The notes: generated from the letters alone by a model not told the origin. A stretch of DNA of 64,000 bases from Lachnoclostridium phytofermentans ISDg (GCF_000018685.1 NC_010001.1:946001-1010000); one strand, 5' to 3'. Positions 1 through 8,125 are shown, counted from the stretch's first letter. Made by a program: numbers and translations.

Positions 1-234
1 TTCTTAGGATTAATTATTCCTAACATTGTTTCTATCTATTATGGTGATGACTTAAAACATACCTTATTCGATACTGCATTACTTGGCGGAATTTTCTTAT
101 TATTCTGTGACATCTTAAGCAGGATTATCGTTTATCCGTATGAGATTTCAGTTAGTGTGATTGTTAGTGTCTTAGGTGGTGCAATCTTTTTATTCCTGCT
201 ATTTCAAAAGAATAAGGAGGGAGGTACCGCATGA
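1..234 (+). CDS. FecCD-family iron-siderophore ABC permease, C-terminal part (5' end outside window)
   Basis: The reading frame is open from base 1 and ends at TGA 232-234, so only about 77 C-terminal residues are visible. They are hydrophobic, with segments matching the last helices of FecCD permeases: a GLIIPNIV-like stretch followed by a loop and LLGGIFLLFCDILSR, the position where this family has its conserved GA..L..AD..aR motif. The stop overlaps the ATG of the next gene by four bases (ATGA), so the two permeases are translationally coupled. This subunit would form half of the membrane channel of a ferric-siderophore importer (FatD/YclN type). The identification is firm at family level from context; the siderophore cannot be read from the sequence. 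Confidence 0.85.
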   Translation, partial: FLGLIIPNIVSIYYGDDLKHTLFDTALLGGIFLLFCDILSRIIVYPYEISVSVIVSVLGGAIFLFLLFQKNKEGGTA

Positions 235-1199
235 GAAGAAAGCAGATATCAAAAGAGAAAAAATGTATCTTGATACTAATCACAATTGTTGCGATTCTTT
301 GTTTCCTTTATCTTTTCTTAGGATTATCAACAAAGAACTTTCATTATTTTTTCCCACGTAGATTACGTAAAGTGTTAGCGGTTTTCTTAACAAGTTATTG
401 TGTTGGATATTCTTCAGTGTCCTTTCAGACGATTACGAACAATAAGATTTTAACTCCGAGCATTATCGGTTTGGATTCCTTGTACTTATTTTTGCAGACC
501 ATTATCGTATTTTTCTTTTCTCATGCGGGAGTCAGTAAATTAACAGGCCTTCCTAATTACTTATTATCCATTGGGCTGATGGTACTTTGTTCGTTCTTTT
601 TATTTTTCGGAATGTTTAAGGGAAACAACAAAAATCTATACTTTATGGTTTTAGCAGGTACGATTTTTGGTGGTTTATTTTCCGGACTGGCATCTTTTAT
701 GCAGGTATTAATGGATCCCAATGAATTTTCACTTGTACAAGGAAAGATGTTTGCTAGTTTTAATCAGATGAATACAGATTTGTTAACCATAAGTATCGTA
801 ATTGTCGTTGTGATTGCTATAGCGGCTAGAAAAGATTTTTCTAAACTGAATGCTTTAGGGCTTGGTCAAACGGGGGCAATTAATCTGGGAGTTCCCTACC
901 GTAGTACTGTATTTAGAACATTAATGTATATTGCGATTTTAACCGCAGTTTCTACAGCACTCGTTGGACCAATTACTTTTCTTGGTATCTTAGTTGTTAG
1001 TATTGCAAGGAATTTAGTTTCAACGTATCGTCATGAAATCAGAGTACCGGTTGCCGTGTTATTAGGAGCACTTGCATTACTTAGCGGATTGTTTTTTGTA
1101 GAACGTATCCTGCATCATTCTACTCAGATTAGTGTTGTTATTAATTTTATTGGTGGATGTTACTTTATATATCTCATGCTTAAGGAGGGAAAATCATGA
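231..1199 (+). CDS. FecCD-family iron-siderophore ABC permease, second subunit (FatC/YclO-like)
   Basis: A 322-residue polytopic membrane protein with roughly nine hydrophobic segments, the usual length for FecCD permeases. The conserved LTPSIIGLDSLY stretch near residue 75 and the GLGQTGAINLGV loop near residue 210, which contacts the ATPase in this family, are visible. The start ATG lies inside the stop of the preceding permease gene and is preceded by AAGGAGGGAGG; the stop overlaps the ATPase start (ATGA at 1196-1199). The heterodimeric permease plus ATPase plus lipoprotein order matches the YclNOPQ/FatDCB petrobactin or anguibactin importers. Function as an Fe-siderophore channel is inferred from the family. 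Confidence 0.9.
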   Translation: MRRKQISKEKKCILILITIVAILCFLYLFLGLSTKNFHYFFPRRLRKVLAVFLTSYCVGYSSVSFQTITNNKILTPSIIGLDSLYLFLQTIIVFFFSHAGVSKLTGLPNYLLSIGLMVLCSFFLFFGMFKGNNKNLYFMVLAGTIFGGLFSGLASFMQVLMDPNEFSLVQGKMFASFNQMNTDLLTISIVIVVVIAIAARKDFSKLNALGLGQTGAINLGVPYRSTVFRTLMYIAILTAVSTALVGPITFLGILVVSIARNLVSTYRHEIRVPVAVLLGALALLSGLFFVERILHHSTQISVVINFIGGCYFIYLMLKEGKS

Positions 1200-1954
1200 T
1201 AAAGACTAGAGGCTTAACAAAAGCTTATGGTAATAAAAAGGTTGTAGATGACATTTCCATTACAATACCGAAAAACAAGTTGATTGCCTTTGTAGGCAGT
1301 AATGGAGCAGGAAAGAGTACACTATTGTCCTTAATTGGGCGTACCTTGGATCGAAGTAGTGGCGAGTGTCACATAGATGAGAAAGAGGTAAAGGAATGGA
1401 ACAGTAGAGAGCTAGCGAAACGACTTTCTATCTTAAGCCAAACAAATCACCTCAATATTCGCCTTACGGTACATGAGCTCGTGCAGTTTGGTCGTTTCCC
1501 ATATAGCCAAGGGCGTTTAACAAAAGAGGATGAAAAGAAAGTTGCAGAGGCAATATCCTACATGAGTATCGATGCCTTTAAGGATCGCTACTTAGATGAA
1601 TTAAGTGGTGGTCAACGTCAAATGGCTTATATAGCAATGTTAATAGCACAAGATACAAAGTATGTCTTTTTAGATGAGCCACTCAATAATCTTGATATGA
1701 AACACTCCGTACAAATTATGAAAATCCTAACCAAAATGGTGAAGGAGCTTGGGAAAACGGTTATGGTGGTAATTCACGATATCAACTTTGTCTCCTGTTA
1801 TGCAGATTATATTATTGCAATGAAGGATGGGAAAATAATTGCCAATGGACCAAGTGAAGAGGTTATGAATTCACAGATGTTACAAGAAGTGTTTGGTATG
1901 GAAATTAAGGTAGAACAAATTGAAGGTAATAAAATCTGTCTTTATTATACTTAA
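1196..1954 (+). CDS. Iron-siderophore ABC transporter ATPase (FecE/YclP-like)
   Basis: A 252-residue ABC ATPase. Walker A GSNGAGKST is at residues 34-42, Q-loop Gln82, signature LSGGQ at 136-140, Walker B YVFLDE at 156-161 and the switch His194. All catalytic elements are intact, and the length is typical of FecE-type subunits. The start overlaps the permease stop by four bases, so the two permease genes and the ATPase form one coupled operon. Unlike the usual arrangement, the binding-protein gene does not follow closely: 387 bases separate them and hold an insertion-like sequence. It powers import of ferric siderophore through the FecCD pair on the cytoplasmic face. Confidence 0.93.
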   Translation: MIKTRGLTKAYGNKKVVDDISITIPKNKLIAFVGSNGAGKSTLLSLIGRTLDRSSGECHIDEKEVKEWNSRELAKRLSILSQTNHLNIRLTVHELVQFGRFPYSQGRLTKEDEKKVAEAISYMSIDAFKDRYLDELSGGQRQMAYIAMLIAQDTKYVFLDEPLNNLDMKHSVQIMKILTKMVKELGKTVMVVIHDINFVSCYADYIIAMKDGKIIANGPSEEVMNSQMLQEVFGMEIKVEQIEGNKICLYYT

Positions 1955-2114
1955 CAGAATATTAAATGAATTATTATTAATCAATGAATAAGAGCAAATC
2001 AATTGAATTAGCATAAATCAAATAAATTAGTATAACTCAAGAGCCATTAGAGTTCTAACTTAGATAATCAATGGGATTTATCCCATGTATTATAAATAAA
2101 GAAAAGGAGGAATA

Positions 2115-2275
2115 ATGATTCCTACGTGACATGCTCCCCACCAATTAAATCCAGATTTTGAAGTAGGGGCTTCTCGGTCAAGCATCGAACGGATACAGTA
2201 AGCGAGCTAACCCCGTATATCATACGGTTTTTACGAATGAGTTTCCATCCGTACCTTGAATATTTTACGTACAGA
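2115..2275 (-). mobile_element. Relic of an IS200/IS605-type right end with omega-RNA-like hairpin
   Basis: Read on the minus strand, this stretch ends with GACCGAGAAGCCCC, a short arm, a loop, then GGTGGGGAGCATGTCACG. This is the pattern I associate with the 3' end of TnpB (IS200/IS605, IS1341-like) elements, where the CCCC(T)AC/GTGGGG hairpin forms the end of the omega-RNA scaffold. No tnpA or tnpB reading frame remains. On the plus strand the junction follows a strong AAAGGAGG and an ATG at 2115 that stops after four codons, as if the element had landed next to the old translation start of the binding-protein gene. Family assignment is from memory of the motif; the outer boundary near 2275 is approximate. 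Confidence 0.55.
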
Positions 2276-2341
2276 TAAAAAGACAAAATCAATAGATGCA
2301 AAGAGATAAAAGTTAAATGTAGGAAGCATTATAAAACAAAA

Positions 2342-3388
2342 ATGAAAAAATTTAGTTTTAATAAGAGCATCTTCTCTGGTGCTAAGAAAAAGGTTTTAGC
2401 GGGAATTTTATTAGGTGTTATGGCAACAAGTGTTTTAACAGGTTGCGCTAAAAAACAGGGTGATACACCTGAAAATAATGCAAATAAGGGCGAGGAGAGC
2501 GCTACTACAGCAACACCAGCGCCAACACCAACAACCGCGGCAGAAGAAACAAGATTTTCCTTAACCCATCCTCTTGGAACTGTAACTTTAGAAGGTGCTG
2601 CTAAAAAGGTGGTAGTTTTTGATATGGGTGCATTAGATACGATTGATGCTCTTTCTTTCGACGGTGAGCTTGCAGTACCACATGGAAATATTCCAACTTA
2701 TTTAAGCAAGTACGAAGAGAGTACCGTTAATGCCGGTGGACTTTTTGAGCCAGATATGGAAGCGATTTTTACTTTTGAACCAGATGTCATTATTATTGGT
2801 GGTAGACAGGTTGATTTTTATGATGAATTGAATGAAATTGCACCAACCATTTATGTTGAGATAAATGCTGATACTTACATGGAGGACTTTAAACGCAACA
2901 CTGATAATATAGCAAAAGCTATTGGAAAAGAAAATGAAGCGAAGACTGCGATTGACGGTATTATGAATAAAGTCGAAGAAGTGAAGCAGATTACGAATAG
3001 TAGTGATAAAAAAGGCTTAATTATTATGACCAACGATGGCTCCATAAGTGCATATGGTCTTGGATCTCGGTTTGGTCTTATTCATGATGTTTTAGAGGTA
3101 AAGCCAGCAGATGAAACAATTGAAGTTTCTAAGCATGGTATGGATGCCAGCTATGAGTATATTGCTAAAGTAGATCCTGACATCTTATTTGTAGTAGATA
3201 GAACTGTAATTGCAGGTGGTTCCACAACTGCTGAAAAGACTCTAGATAATGAGCTAGTACTAGGAACGAAAGCTGCAAAAAATAATGTAATCATATCTCT
3301 TGATTCTGAATGCTGGTACTTATCAAGCGGTGGTATTAACTCCATGCAAGTTATGGTGAAAGAGGTAGAAGGGGCATTTAATAAATAG
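2342..3388 (+). CDS. Iron-siderophore ABC transporter substrate-binding lipoprotein (FatB/YclQ-like)
   Basis: A 348-residue lipoprotein: a basic N-terminus, hydrophobic segment and lipobox LTGC with the lipidated Cys35, then a low-complexity Thr/Pro/Ala linker (about 38-68) and a periplasmic-binding (TroA/FhuD-like) fold. Fragments such as KKVVVFDMGALDTIDAL and EPDVIIIGGR are typical of FatB/CeuE/YclQ siderophore binders. It completes the importer encoded upstream. The start is weakly supported: only AGGAA 16 bases upstream, whereas a far better AAAGGAGG with ATG lies at 2105-2117 on the other side of the insertion-like sequence. Expression may therefore have been altered by that insertion. 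The ligand is unknown. Confidence 0.9.
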   Translation: MKKFSFNKSIFSGAKKKVLAGILLGVMATSVLTGCAKKQGDTPENNANKGEESATTATPAPTPTTAAEETRFSLTHPLGTVTLEGAAKKVVVFDMGALDTIDALSFDGELAVPHGNIPTYLSKYEESTVNAGGLFEPDMEAIFTFEPDVIIIGGRQVDFYDELNEIAPTIYVEINADTYMEDFKRNTDNIAKAIGKENEAKTAIDGIMNKVEEVKQITNSSDKKGLIIMTNDGSISAYGLGSRFGLIHDVLEVKPADETIEVSKHGMDASYEYIAKVDPDILFVVDRTVIAGGSTTAEKTLDNELVLGTKAAKNNVIISLDSECWYLSSGGINSMQVMVKEVEGAFNK

Positions 3389-3455
3389 TATTAGTAGCAG
3401 ATGAATGTGTAAATTTAATTAGATAATATATATTTATTGAACTTATAACGAAATA

Positions 3456-3516
3456 AAAATCCCGGAAATGCAAACCTGCATAAGGCTAAAAGCCTTATCG
3501 GTATTTCCGGGATTTT
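3456..3516. terminator. Bidirectional hairpin terminator between converging genes
   Basis: AAATCCCGGAAAT near 3457-3469 pairs with ATTTCCGGGATTT near 3503-3515. Inside it a second stem ATAAGGCT/AGCCTTAT (3479-3498) closes on AAA. A-rich and T-rich flanks on both sides suit termination of the binding-protein gene (plus) and of the TlpA-like gene (minus). Confidence 0.8.
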
Positions 3517-3584
3517 AAAAAGTTATAAAATGAAATTAATTAGAGTAAATTAGATTTCTATTATGATGTTTAGTTTTTAAATTG

Positions 3585-4220
3585 TTACTCACCCAATAAT
3601 GCATCAAGTTCTTTTTTAAGAACAGATTCCGAGATCGCACCTTGATAATAGTTTGCTATATTTCCGTCTTTATCAATAATTATTGTAGACGGTATAGCCA
3701 TGACACTATAGTAATATGCACCTTCTTGTTCTACATCAAAGAATACTGGAAATTCATATCCATTATTTTCTACAAATTTACTACCTTTTTTTATTGTTTC
3801 ACGAGTTCCATCTACTAAATCAACCATGAGAAAATTTACATCATCTTTTAAGTCCAGATAAACTTTATTAAACTCTGGCATCTCACTCTTACATGGACCA
3901 CACCAGCTTGCCCAGAAATTTAAAACAATAGGCTTTCCATAATAGTCACTAAGTGAAACGGTATTTCCATCTATATCCTGCATAGAAAAATCAATAGCAG
4001 GAAACATTGTTGGCTCTGGATCCTCTGTAATGGTTGGATCGGAAGTATTGTTTGAGGAATCTTCAGGCTCTGTAGTTGGTGTAATATTTTCTTGTTTATT
4101 TACTTCATTGTTCTCTTCTTGTTCTGCGTAGTTTTTTGAGAGATTCTTATAAAGAACAGTTGCTCCAACAATAAGAACAACAAATATAGCAAGTATCCAT
4201 AGTATTTTTTTATTTTTCAT
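3585..4220 (-). CDS. Membrane-anchored TlpA/ResA-like thiol-disulfide oxidoreductase
   Basis: A 211-residue protein with an N-terminal membrane anchor (about residues 6-25), a long acidic Asn/Thr/Pro-rich linker (30-72) and a thioredoxin-fold domain. The active site WASWCGPCK has Cys107 and Cys110, and the cis-Pro region is MAIPST near residue 178. Such proteins work outside the membrane, reducing disulfides or haem-binding cysteines, and receive electrons from CcdA. The ccdA gene lies just upstream on the same strand, 146 bases away, which fits one operon. The start ATG at 4220 follows GAGGATAT. The intervening leader contains a pseudoknot-like RNA element. The specific substrate is not evident. 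Confidence 0.88.
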   Translation of the reverse strand: MKNKKILWILAIFVVLIVGATVLYKNLSKNYAEQEENNEVNKQENITPTTEPEDSSNNTSDPTITEDPEPTMFPAIDFSMQDIDGNTVSLSDYYGKPIVLNFWASWCGPCKSEMPEFNKVYLDLKDDVNFLMVDLVDGTRETIKKGSKFVENNGYEFPVFFDVEQEGAYYYSVMAIPSTIIIDKDGNIANYYQGAISESVLKKELDALLGE

Positions 4221-4310
4221 ATATCCTCATTTCTGCGCTGTTCTTTGTTTTTTTTGTAAGACTACTATGCGTATCATCTAGTTTGTGGATACAGCGCCTT
4301 CACAAACTAG
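4221..4310 (-). promoter_or_regulatory. Structured leader RNA with pseudoknot next to the ribosome-binding site (copy A)
   Basis: On the minus strand CTAGTTTGTG (4310-4301) pairs with CACAAACTAG (4287-4278) around a 13-nt loop. The loop contains GCGCTGT, which is exactly complementary to ACAGCGC at 4241-4235, a few bases before the Shine-Dalgarno of the TlpA-like gene. A second leader with the same architecture, the same 13-nt loop and compensatory changes lies at 34724-34812. The pairing could gate translation. I do not recognise it as a named riboswitch class. Confidence 0.6.
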
Positions 4311-4366
4311 AATAGGAAAATTTAACCAAAAATCTATGTGTTTAATTTAATATATCTTAGATTTTT

Positions 4367-5035
4367 CTATTGTAAAAATGAAAATACAGCACTATAAGTA
4401 CCGGTTAGGAACAATATACCCATCAAAATTAATAGTCCAGCTGAAATAAATGAAATCTTTCTTGAATTTCTCTTTAAAAAATCAAAGGTAGACTTTAATT
4501 GATCGATTAATAATGCACTTAATAAGAATGGAAGTCCTAATCCGAGTGCGTACATAAGCAGCATTACAATACCTTTCATCGTACTTCCAGTTCGCGCAGC
4601 CATAACAAGGGCAGAACCAAGGAAGGCACCTACACAAGGAGTCCAACCAACTGAGAAGATAATACCAAAAAGGAAGGCAGCAATAGACTGATTTTTTGTT
4701 CTAGTAAGCTTTTGACTATTCATTCCGTTAAAGATTGGAATTTTTACGATACCTAAAAAGCTTAGTCCTAGTAAAATCAAGAAGATACCGGATATAATGT
4801 TTACGGCCATATGGTATCGAATGATAAATCTACCAAGTGTTCCAGCAAATGCACCCATAAGGACAAATGTGGTGGAAAAACCGGAGATAAACAATAGGGC
4901 GTTTTTTAAGGTGCCATATTTGGTTCGAGTATCAGGTTGCCCTGCTATATAAGTAAGATAAAGCGGCAACATAGGTAATAAGCATGGGGAAATAAAAGTG
5001 ATAATACCTTCTAAGAAGGAAATAATATACTGCAT
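4367..5035 (-). CDS. ccdA: CcdA-type thiol:disulfide transmembrane electron carrier
   Basis: A 222-residue membrane protein with six hydrophobic helices, the standard CcdA length. The two redox cysteines are in the expected places: Cys18 in FISPCLLPMLP of helix 1 and Cys134 in GWTPCVGAF of helix 4. CcdA carries electrons from cytoplasmic thioredoxin across the membrane to extracytoplasmic TlpA/ResA-like partners, one of which is encoded directly downstream. A good AAAGGAG lies before the ATG at 5035. A cytoplasmic thioredoxin gene 1.7 kb away may supply the reductant. The function is secure at family level; cytochrome c maturation cannot be claimed because no cytochrome genes are seen here. 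Confidence 0.92.
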   Translation of the reverse strand: MQYIISFLEGIITFISPCLLPMLPLYLTYIAGQPDTRTKYGTLKNALLFISGFSTTFVLMGAFAGTLGRFIIRYHMAVNIISGIFLILLGLSFLGIVKIPIFNGMNSQKLTRTKNQSIAAFLFGIIFSVGWTPCVGAFLGSALVMAARTGSTMKGIVMLLMYALGLGLPFLLSALLIDQLKSTFDFLKRNSRKISFISAGLLILMGILFLTGTYSAVFSFLQ

Positions 5036-5364
5036 AATTCTCCTTTCATCTTTTGATTCTTGATGAAGAAAGTCGCTAAGCTTCTTTTTTTGTTCATAAT
5101 AGGGAATAGTCCGCTAAGCGTACTTTATCTTGTTGACAAGTTACAGGTTTTAAATTTTACATGAATAATCTCCAATTGTAAACCATTCTACCAGAATTCC
5201 TATAAATTTACTGTGATTAAGTCACATACGTCTGTCTATTGTCTTGGTAAAATAAAACAGTATATAAAATTTAATTGTATTAAAATTAATCTGAATGTAA
5301 AATAGATTTGTATGATAGTAAATTTGAATTATTAGAAATAAAAGAATACTTAAGGAGTGATAGT
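5036..5364. other. Divergent intergenic region between ccdA and the rhodanese lipoprotein
   Basis: About 330 AT-rich bases hold the two divergent promoters, which I could not place precisely. Two copies of a CGCTAAGC word occur (near 5072 and 5112). The second is followed by a motif close to GCGTACTTT.TCTTGT that recurs in other intergenic hairpins of this window. No supported gene is visible. Confidence 0.5.
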
Positions 5365-5799
5365 ATGAAATTAAGACCTTTACGTAAAGGATTTATCTAT
5401 ATATTACTCATGTTAACAGGAGCAATGATACTAGCTGGATGTTCGAGAAAACAGGATGCATCAAAGGAGGAGACAGATTTGAAAGAACAATCCTATATAG
5501 AGATTACACAAAGCGAAGCGAAAGAAATGATGGATTCCGAGGAGGAATTAGTCATCTTAGATGTTCGTACGGATGAAGAATTTATAGAAGGACATATTGT
5601 GGGTGCAGTACTTCTGCCAGTTGGAGAAATTCCAGACCGTGCAGAGGAAATGTTACCAGATAAGGATAAGAAGATATTAGTTTACTGTCATAGTGGGAGA
5701 AGAAGTAAGGTGGCAAGTTATGAATTAGCTGAGCTTGGCTATAAGAATGTATATGAGTTTGGTGGAATTATTGACTGGGAATATGATATTGTAAAATAA
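5365..5799 (+). CDS. Rhodanese-domain lipoprotein
   Basis: Starting at ATG 5365 (preceded by AAGGAG), the 144-residue product has a signal peptide with lipobox LAGC (Cys26) and a single rhodanese domain. The active-site loop YCHSGRRS contains the catalytic Cys108, and the LDVRTDEEFIEGHI segment is conserved. Longer upstream starts at 5308 would add a charged stretch before the signal peptide and are unlikely. A surface-anchored single-domain rhodanese probably handles persulfide or thiol chemistry outside the membrane, consistent with the adjacent TlpA and CcdA genes. The sulfur donor is unknown. Confidence 0.88.
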   Translation: MKLRPLRKGFIYILLMLTGAMILAGCSRKQDASKEETDLKEQSYIEITQSEAKEMMDSEEELVILDVRTDEEFIEGHIVGAVLLPVGEIPDRAEEMLPDKDKKILVYCHSGRRSKVASYELAELGYKNVYEFGGIIDWEYDIVK

Positions 5800-5814
5800 G
5801 CTTATTTTAATCAT

Positions 5815-5850
5815 AAGGTTGTTGCTTAAGAAATTAATAGCAGCAACCTT
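5815..5850 (+). terminator. Hairpin after the rhodanese gene
   Basis: AAGGTTGTTGCT (5815-5826) pairs with AGCAGCAACCTT (5839-5850) with one G-T wobble. The T-tract is poor, so termination efficiency is uncertain. Confidence 0.55.
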
Positions 5851-5909
5851 AATTCGTGGCAATGAAAATTTGCGAAGCGTGCTTTTCAAGTTTTTGACAA
5901 GAAATTAAT

Positions 5910-6290
5910 TTAAAGGGAAGCATCAAGGTGAAAGACACCAATTTCTTTATAATGGTCAATTTTATATTCAATTGTAGAAAGACTGCGATTTAATAATTTA
6001 ATTTGTTCCAAGATATATGCTTTATGTAATTCTAGCATCTCTTTTCTTTGTTCACAGGTTTCCTCTCCATTTAAGCATAAATACATAAATTCTTTAATTT
6101 TTTCTATGGACATCCCGGAGTTTTTTAAACAGCAGATGAGACCAAGCCATTGAATATCATTTTCGGAAAAAGAACGTTTTCCAGTTCCGTCTCTTTTTAG
6201 TAGGGGGAGTAGACCTTCGCGATCATAAAAGCGGATGGTATGCTCGGATAAGCCAGTTTGTTCGGAAACTTGTTTTATACTATAACTCAT
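5910..6290 (-). CDS. MerR-family transcriptional regulator
   Basis: A 126-residue protein with the MerR N-terminal winged helix (IKQVSEQTGLSEHTIRFYDREGLLP, residues 5-29) and a C-terminal coiled-coil dimerisation helix (about 75-120). The HTIRFYDREGLL signature is characteristic. The C-terminus lacks a metal-binding cysteine cluster, so it resembles the small metabolite- or stress-sensing MerR proteins. It stands alone on the minus strand, divergent from the thioredoxin gene 400 bases away, and could regulate its neighbours or itself. The effector is unknown. Confidence 0.9.
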   Translation of the reverse strand: MSYSIKQVSEQTGLSEHTIRFYDREGLLPLLKRDGTGKRSFSENDIQWLGLICCLKNSGMSIEKIKEFMYLCLNGEETCEQRKEMLELHKAYILEQIKLLNRSLSTIEYKIDHYKEIGVFHLDASL

Positions 6291-6610
6291 TTGATATCCC
6301 TTTCTTTCTTATCGAATTATCCGTGAGACAGTAAGTGAATTTTCCTGTTTCAATTCTTTTATTTAAATTCTAAGCATAGTTTATAATTATAGAAACGAAA
6401 ATCATGCTTCTATAATAGGATTAGCAGTGCAAAAAGAGGACCTTTTATCAAAAATAGCCATGCAATTTCTGATAAGTTGTATTGTACATTGCAATCGAAC
6501 GGTTTCCCATACATTATATCATATCCTTTAAAAAAGGGAGAAGAAATCTCTGAAAAAGATATTATTAAACGGTGACTTAATCACAGATAAATTAATTAAA
6601 GGGGGATATA

Positions 6611-6658
6611 ATGATGCTAGAAACAACAAATGAGTCTTGTTTAAGGTATTATTCGTGA
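6611..6658 (+). CDS. Possible 15-codon leader peptide before trxA
   Basis: AAAGGGGG is followed at a normal distance by ATG 6611 and a 15-residue frame ending in TGA 6656-6658, 33 bases before the thioredoxin start. The ribosome-binding site is better than expected by chance, but the peptide resembles nothing I know. It may be a leader peptide or a decayed gene start. The rest of 6291-6610 is AT-rich promoter-type sequence without other supported features. Confidence 0.25.
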   Translation: MMLETTNESCLRYYS

Positions 6659-6691
6659 AAACTAAAAAATAAAATATAGGGAGGTCTTACT

Positions 6692-7006
6692 ATGGACATA
6701 TTACACATAACAAAGGAAAATTATAAAGCAGAAGTGTTAGAAGAAGATAAGGTAGTATTACTTGATTTTTGGGCACCTTGGTGCGGGCCTTGCAGAATGC
6801 TTTCTCCAGTAATAGAGGAAATTGCTAAAGAAGAAGAGAATATTAAAGTTTGTAAAATTAATATCGATGAACAATCCGAATTAGCAAGTGCTTATCGTGT
6901 CATGAGTATTCCAACACTTGCAGTAATGCAAAAAGGTAATTTGGTTAGTAGTAGCGTAGGATTTAAATCAAAGAAGGATATCTTAAAAATGCTTCCAGCA
7001 CAATAA
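6692..7006 (+). CDS. trxA: Thioredoxin
   Basis: A 104-residue protein of standard thioredoxin length with the canonical active site FWAPWCGPCRM (Cys31, Cys34), the conserved Asp25 region (VVLLDFW) and the cis-proline segment MSIPTLAV near residue 75. It has no signal peptide, so it is cytoplasmic. It reduces protein disulfides and can pass electrons to CcdA, encoded nearby on the opposite strand. GGGAGGTC precedes the ATG and a strong terminator follows, so it forms its own transcription unit. No thioredoxin reductase gene is adjacent. Confidence 0.95.
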   Translation: MDILHITKENYKAEVLEEDKVVLLDFWAPWCGPCRMLSPVIEEIAKEEENIKVCKINIDEQSELASAYRVMSIPTLAVMQKGNLVSSSVGFKSKKDILKMLPAQ

Positions 7007-7056
7007 GGATATTTGCAGTCCTTTAAGAATATGAGAATAATAATTTATTTAATAAT

Positions 7057-7124
7057 AAAAGGTGAGAAGAATCAAACAAATCCTAGGAAAGAACTAAGGA
7101 TTGATAGATTCTCCTCACTTTTTA
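7057..7124 (+). terminator. Hairpin terminator of trxA
   Basis: AAAAGGTGAGAAGAATC (7057-7073) pairs with GATTCTCCTCACTTTTT (7107-7123) with a bulge. A shorter AATCCT/AGGATT stem lies inside. The T-run makes a convincing rho-independent terminator. Confidence 0.8.
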
Positions 7125-7158
7125 AATTTACTTAAGAGAAGTACACTTACATTTGGGG

Positions 7159-7833
7159 TTAGATAATGCTCTTTAACTTCTTTTTATCAAGAATTTCAAT
7201 ACCGCCTCTTGTTAGAGATACAATTCCATCTTCTTCAAAATGCTTTAGCATACGAGAGACAACTTCTCTGGCGCTGCCAATGTATTTTGCTATCTGCGCA
7301 TGGGTTAATGGAATAAAATCTTGTTTATGTTTTAAAGATTCATCTAACAAAAATACTGCTAAGCGTTTATCAAAACTCATAAATAATATCTGCTCCATCG
7401 TCCACATAACATCGGAAAAACGGTCGATAGTAGTTCGATAAGAAAAGTTTTCAACATAGATATTATTATCCATGAGTTTTTGAAATGCAGACGATTTTAT
7501 TAAGTAGGCTTCCGTATCAGATTCTGCTTGTATATTGACATCAAACGTAATGTTTTTAAGTACGCAGGATGCTGAGAGTACGCAAACATCTCCATCTGAC
7601 AAACGATACAAGGTGATATCTTTACCTTGTTCTGAAAGCATATGCGCTCTTAGTGTACCTTTTTTTATAATCAAAACACCAAGACATTCTGTACTATTAT
7701 TGTAGATAATAGCATCCTTATGAAATATTACCGGGGAAGTCTGATTCAAAAAGATGTCCATCTCTTCCTTGTTCAACTTAGGTAAGAATGATATCTTGGT
7801 ACCTAAATATTCTAAATCTTCTTGTGTTATCAT
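7159..7833 (-). CDS. Crp/Fnr-family transcriptional regulator
   Basis: From ATG 7833, preceded by GGGAGGG (a start at 7863 is possible but lacks such a site), the product is 224 residues. It has an N-terminal cyclic-nucleotide-type beta-barrel (about 15-125) and a C-terminal Crp helix-turn-helix containing LTHAQIAKYIGSAREVVSRMLKHFEEDG. No N-terminal Fe-S cysteine cluster of the Fnr type is present, so oxygen sensing cannot be assumed. The signal and targets are unknown. It is transcribed away from pyruvate kinase, with about 410 bases between. Confidence 0.88.
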   Translation of the reverse strand: MITQEDLEYLGTKISFLPKLNKEEMDIFLNQTSPVIFHKDAIIYNNSTECLGVLIIKKGTLRAHMLSEQGKDITLYRLSDGDVCVLSASCVLKNITFDVNIQAESDTEAYLIKSSAFQKLMDNNIYVENFSYRTTIDRFSDVMWTMEQILFMSFDKRLAVFLLDESLKHKQDFIPLTHAQIAKYIGSAREVVSRMLKHFEEDGIVSLTRGGIEILDKKKLKSII

Positions 7834-8093
7834 AAGCCCTCCCATTTTTTTATATTTTAGCAATTAATAAGAAAAATTTGCTACGATTATGAGTATTATA
7901 GCATAAATAAGTTCTTTAACATAGTAATATTCTGTGTATTTTCTATGAAGCTTATTTAGAATAAATTCTGTCATGATAAGATTCCGTTAAGAACTGTTCT
8001 CCTAACTTGTTGTATATGCAAAACTGTGATATAAAAAGCATGAATTGTAAGATTGAGGAAAGAGCGACAGAACAAAGTTCTTTCACACGGATG

Positions 8094-8125
8094 TTTGTTC
8101 CTGAGTTATCCTCGGCATAAACCTC
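8094..8125. repeat. Dispersed 32-bp repeat, copy 1
   Basis: These 32 bases match 35211-35242 at 27 of 32 positions by hand, all five differences being transitions. On the minus strand both copies can be read as a peptide EV(Y/C)A(E/K)DNS. The flanks TTCACACGG and TGAGTAGGCATGTTT are partly shared with 12363-12396. The surrounding 7864-8273 contains no credible gene; a minus-strand frame at 7952-8152 runs through the repeat and is rejected. Confidence 0.6.
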
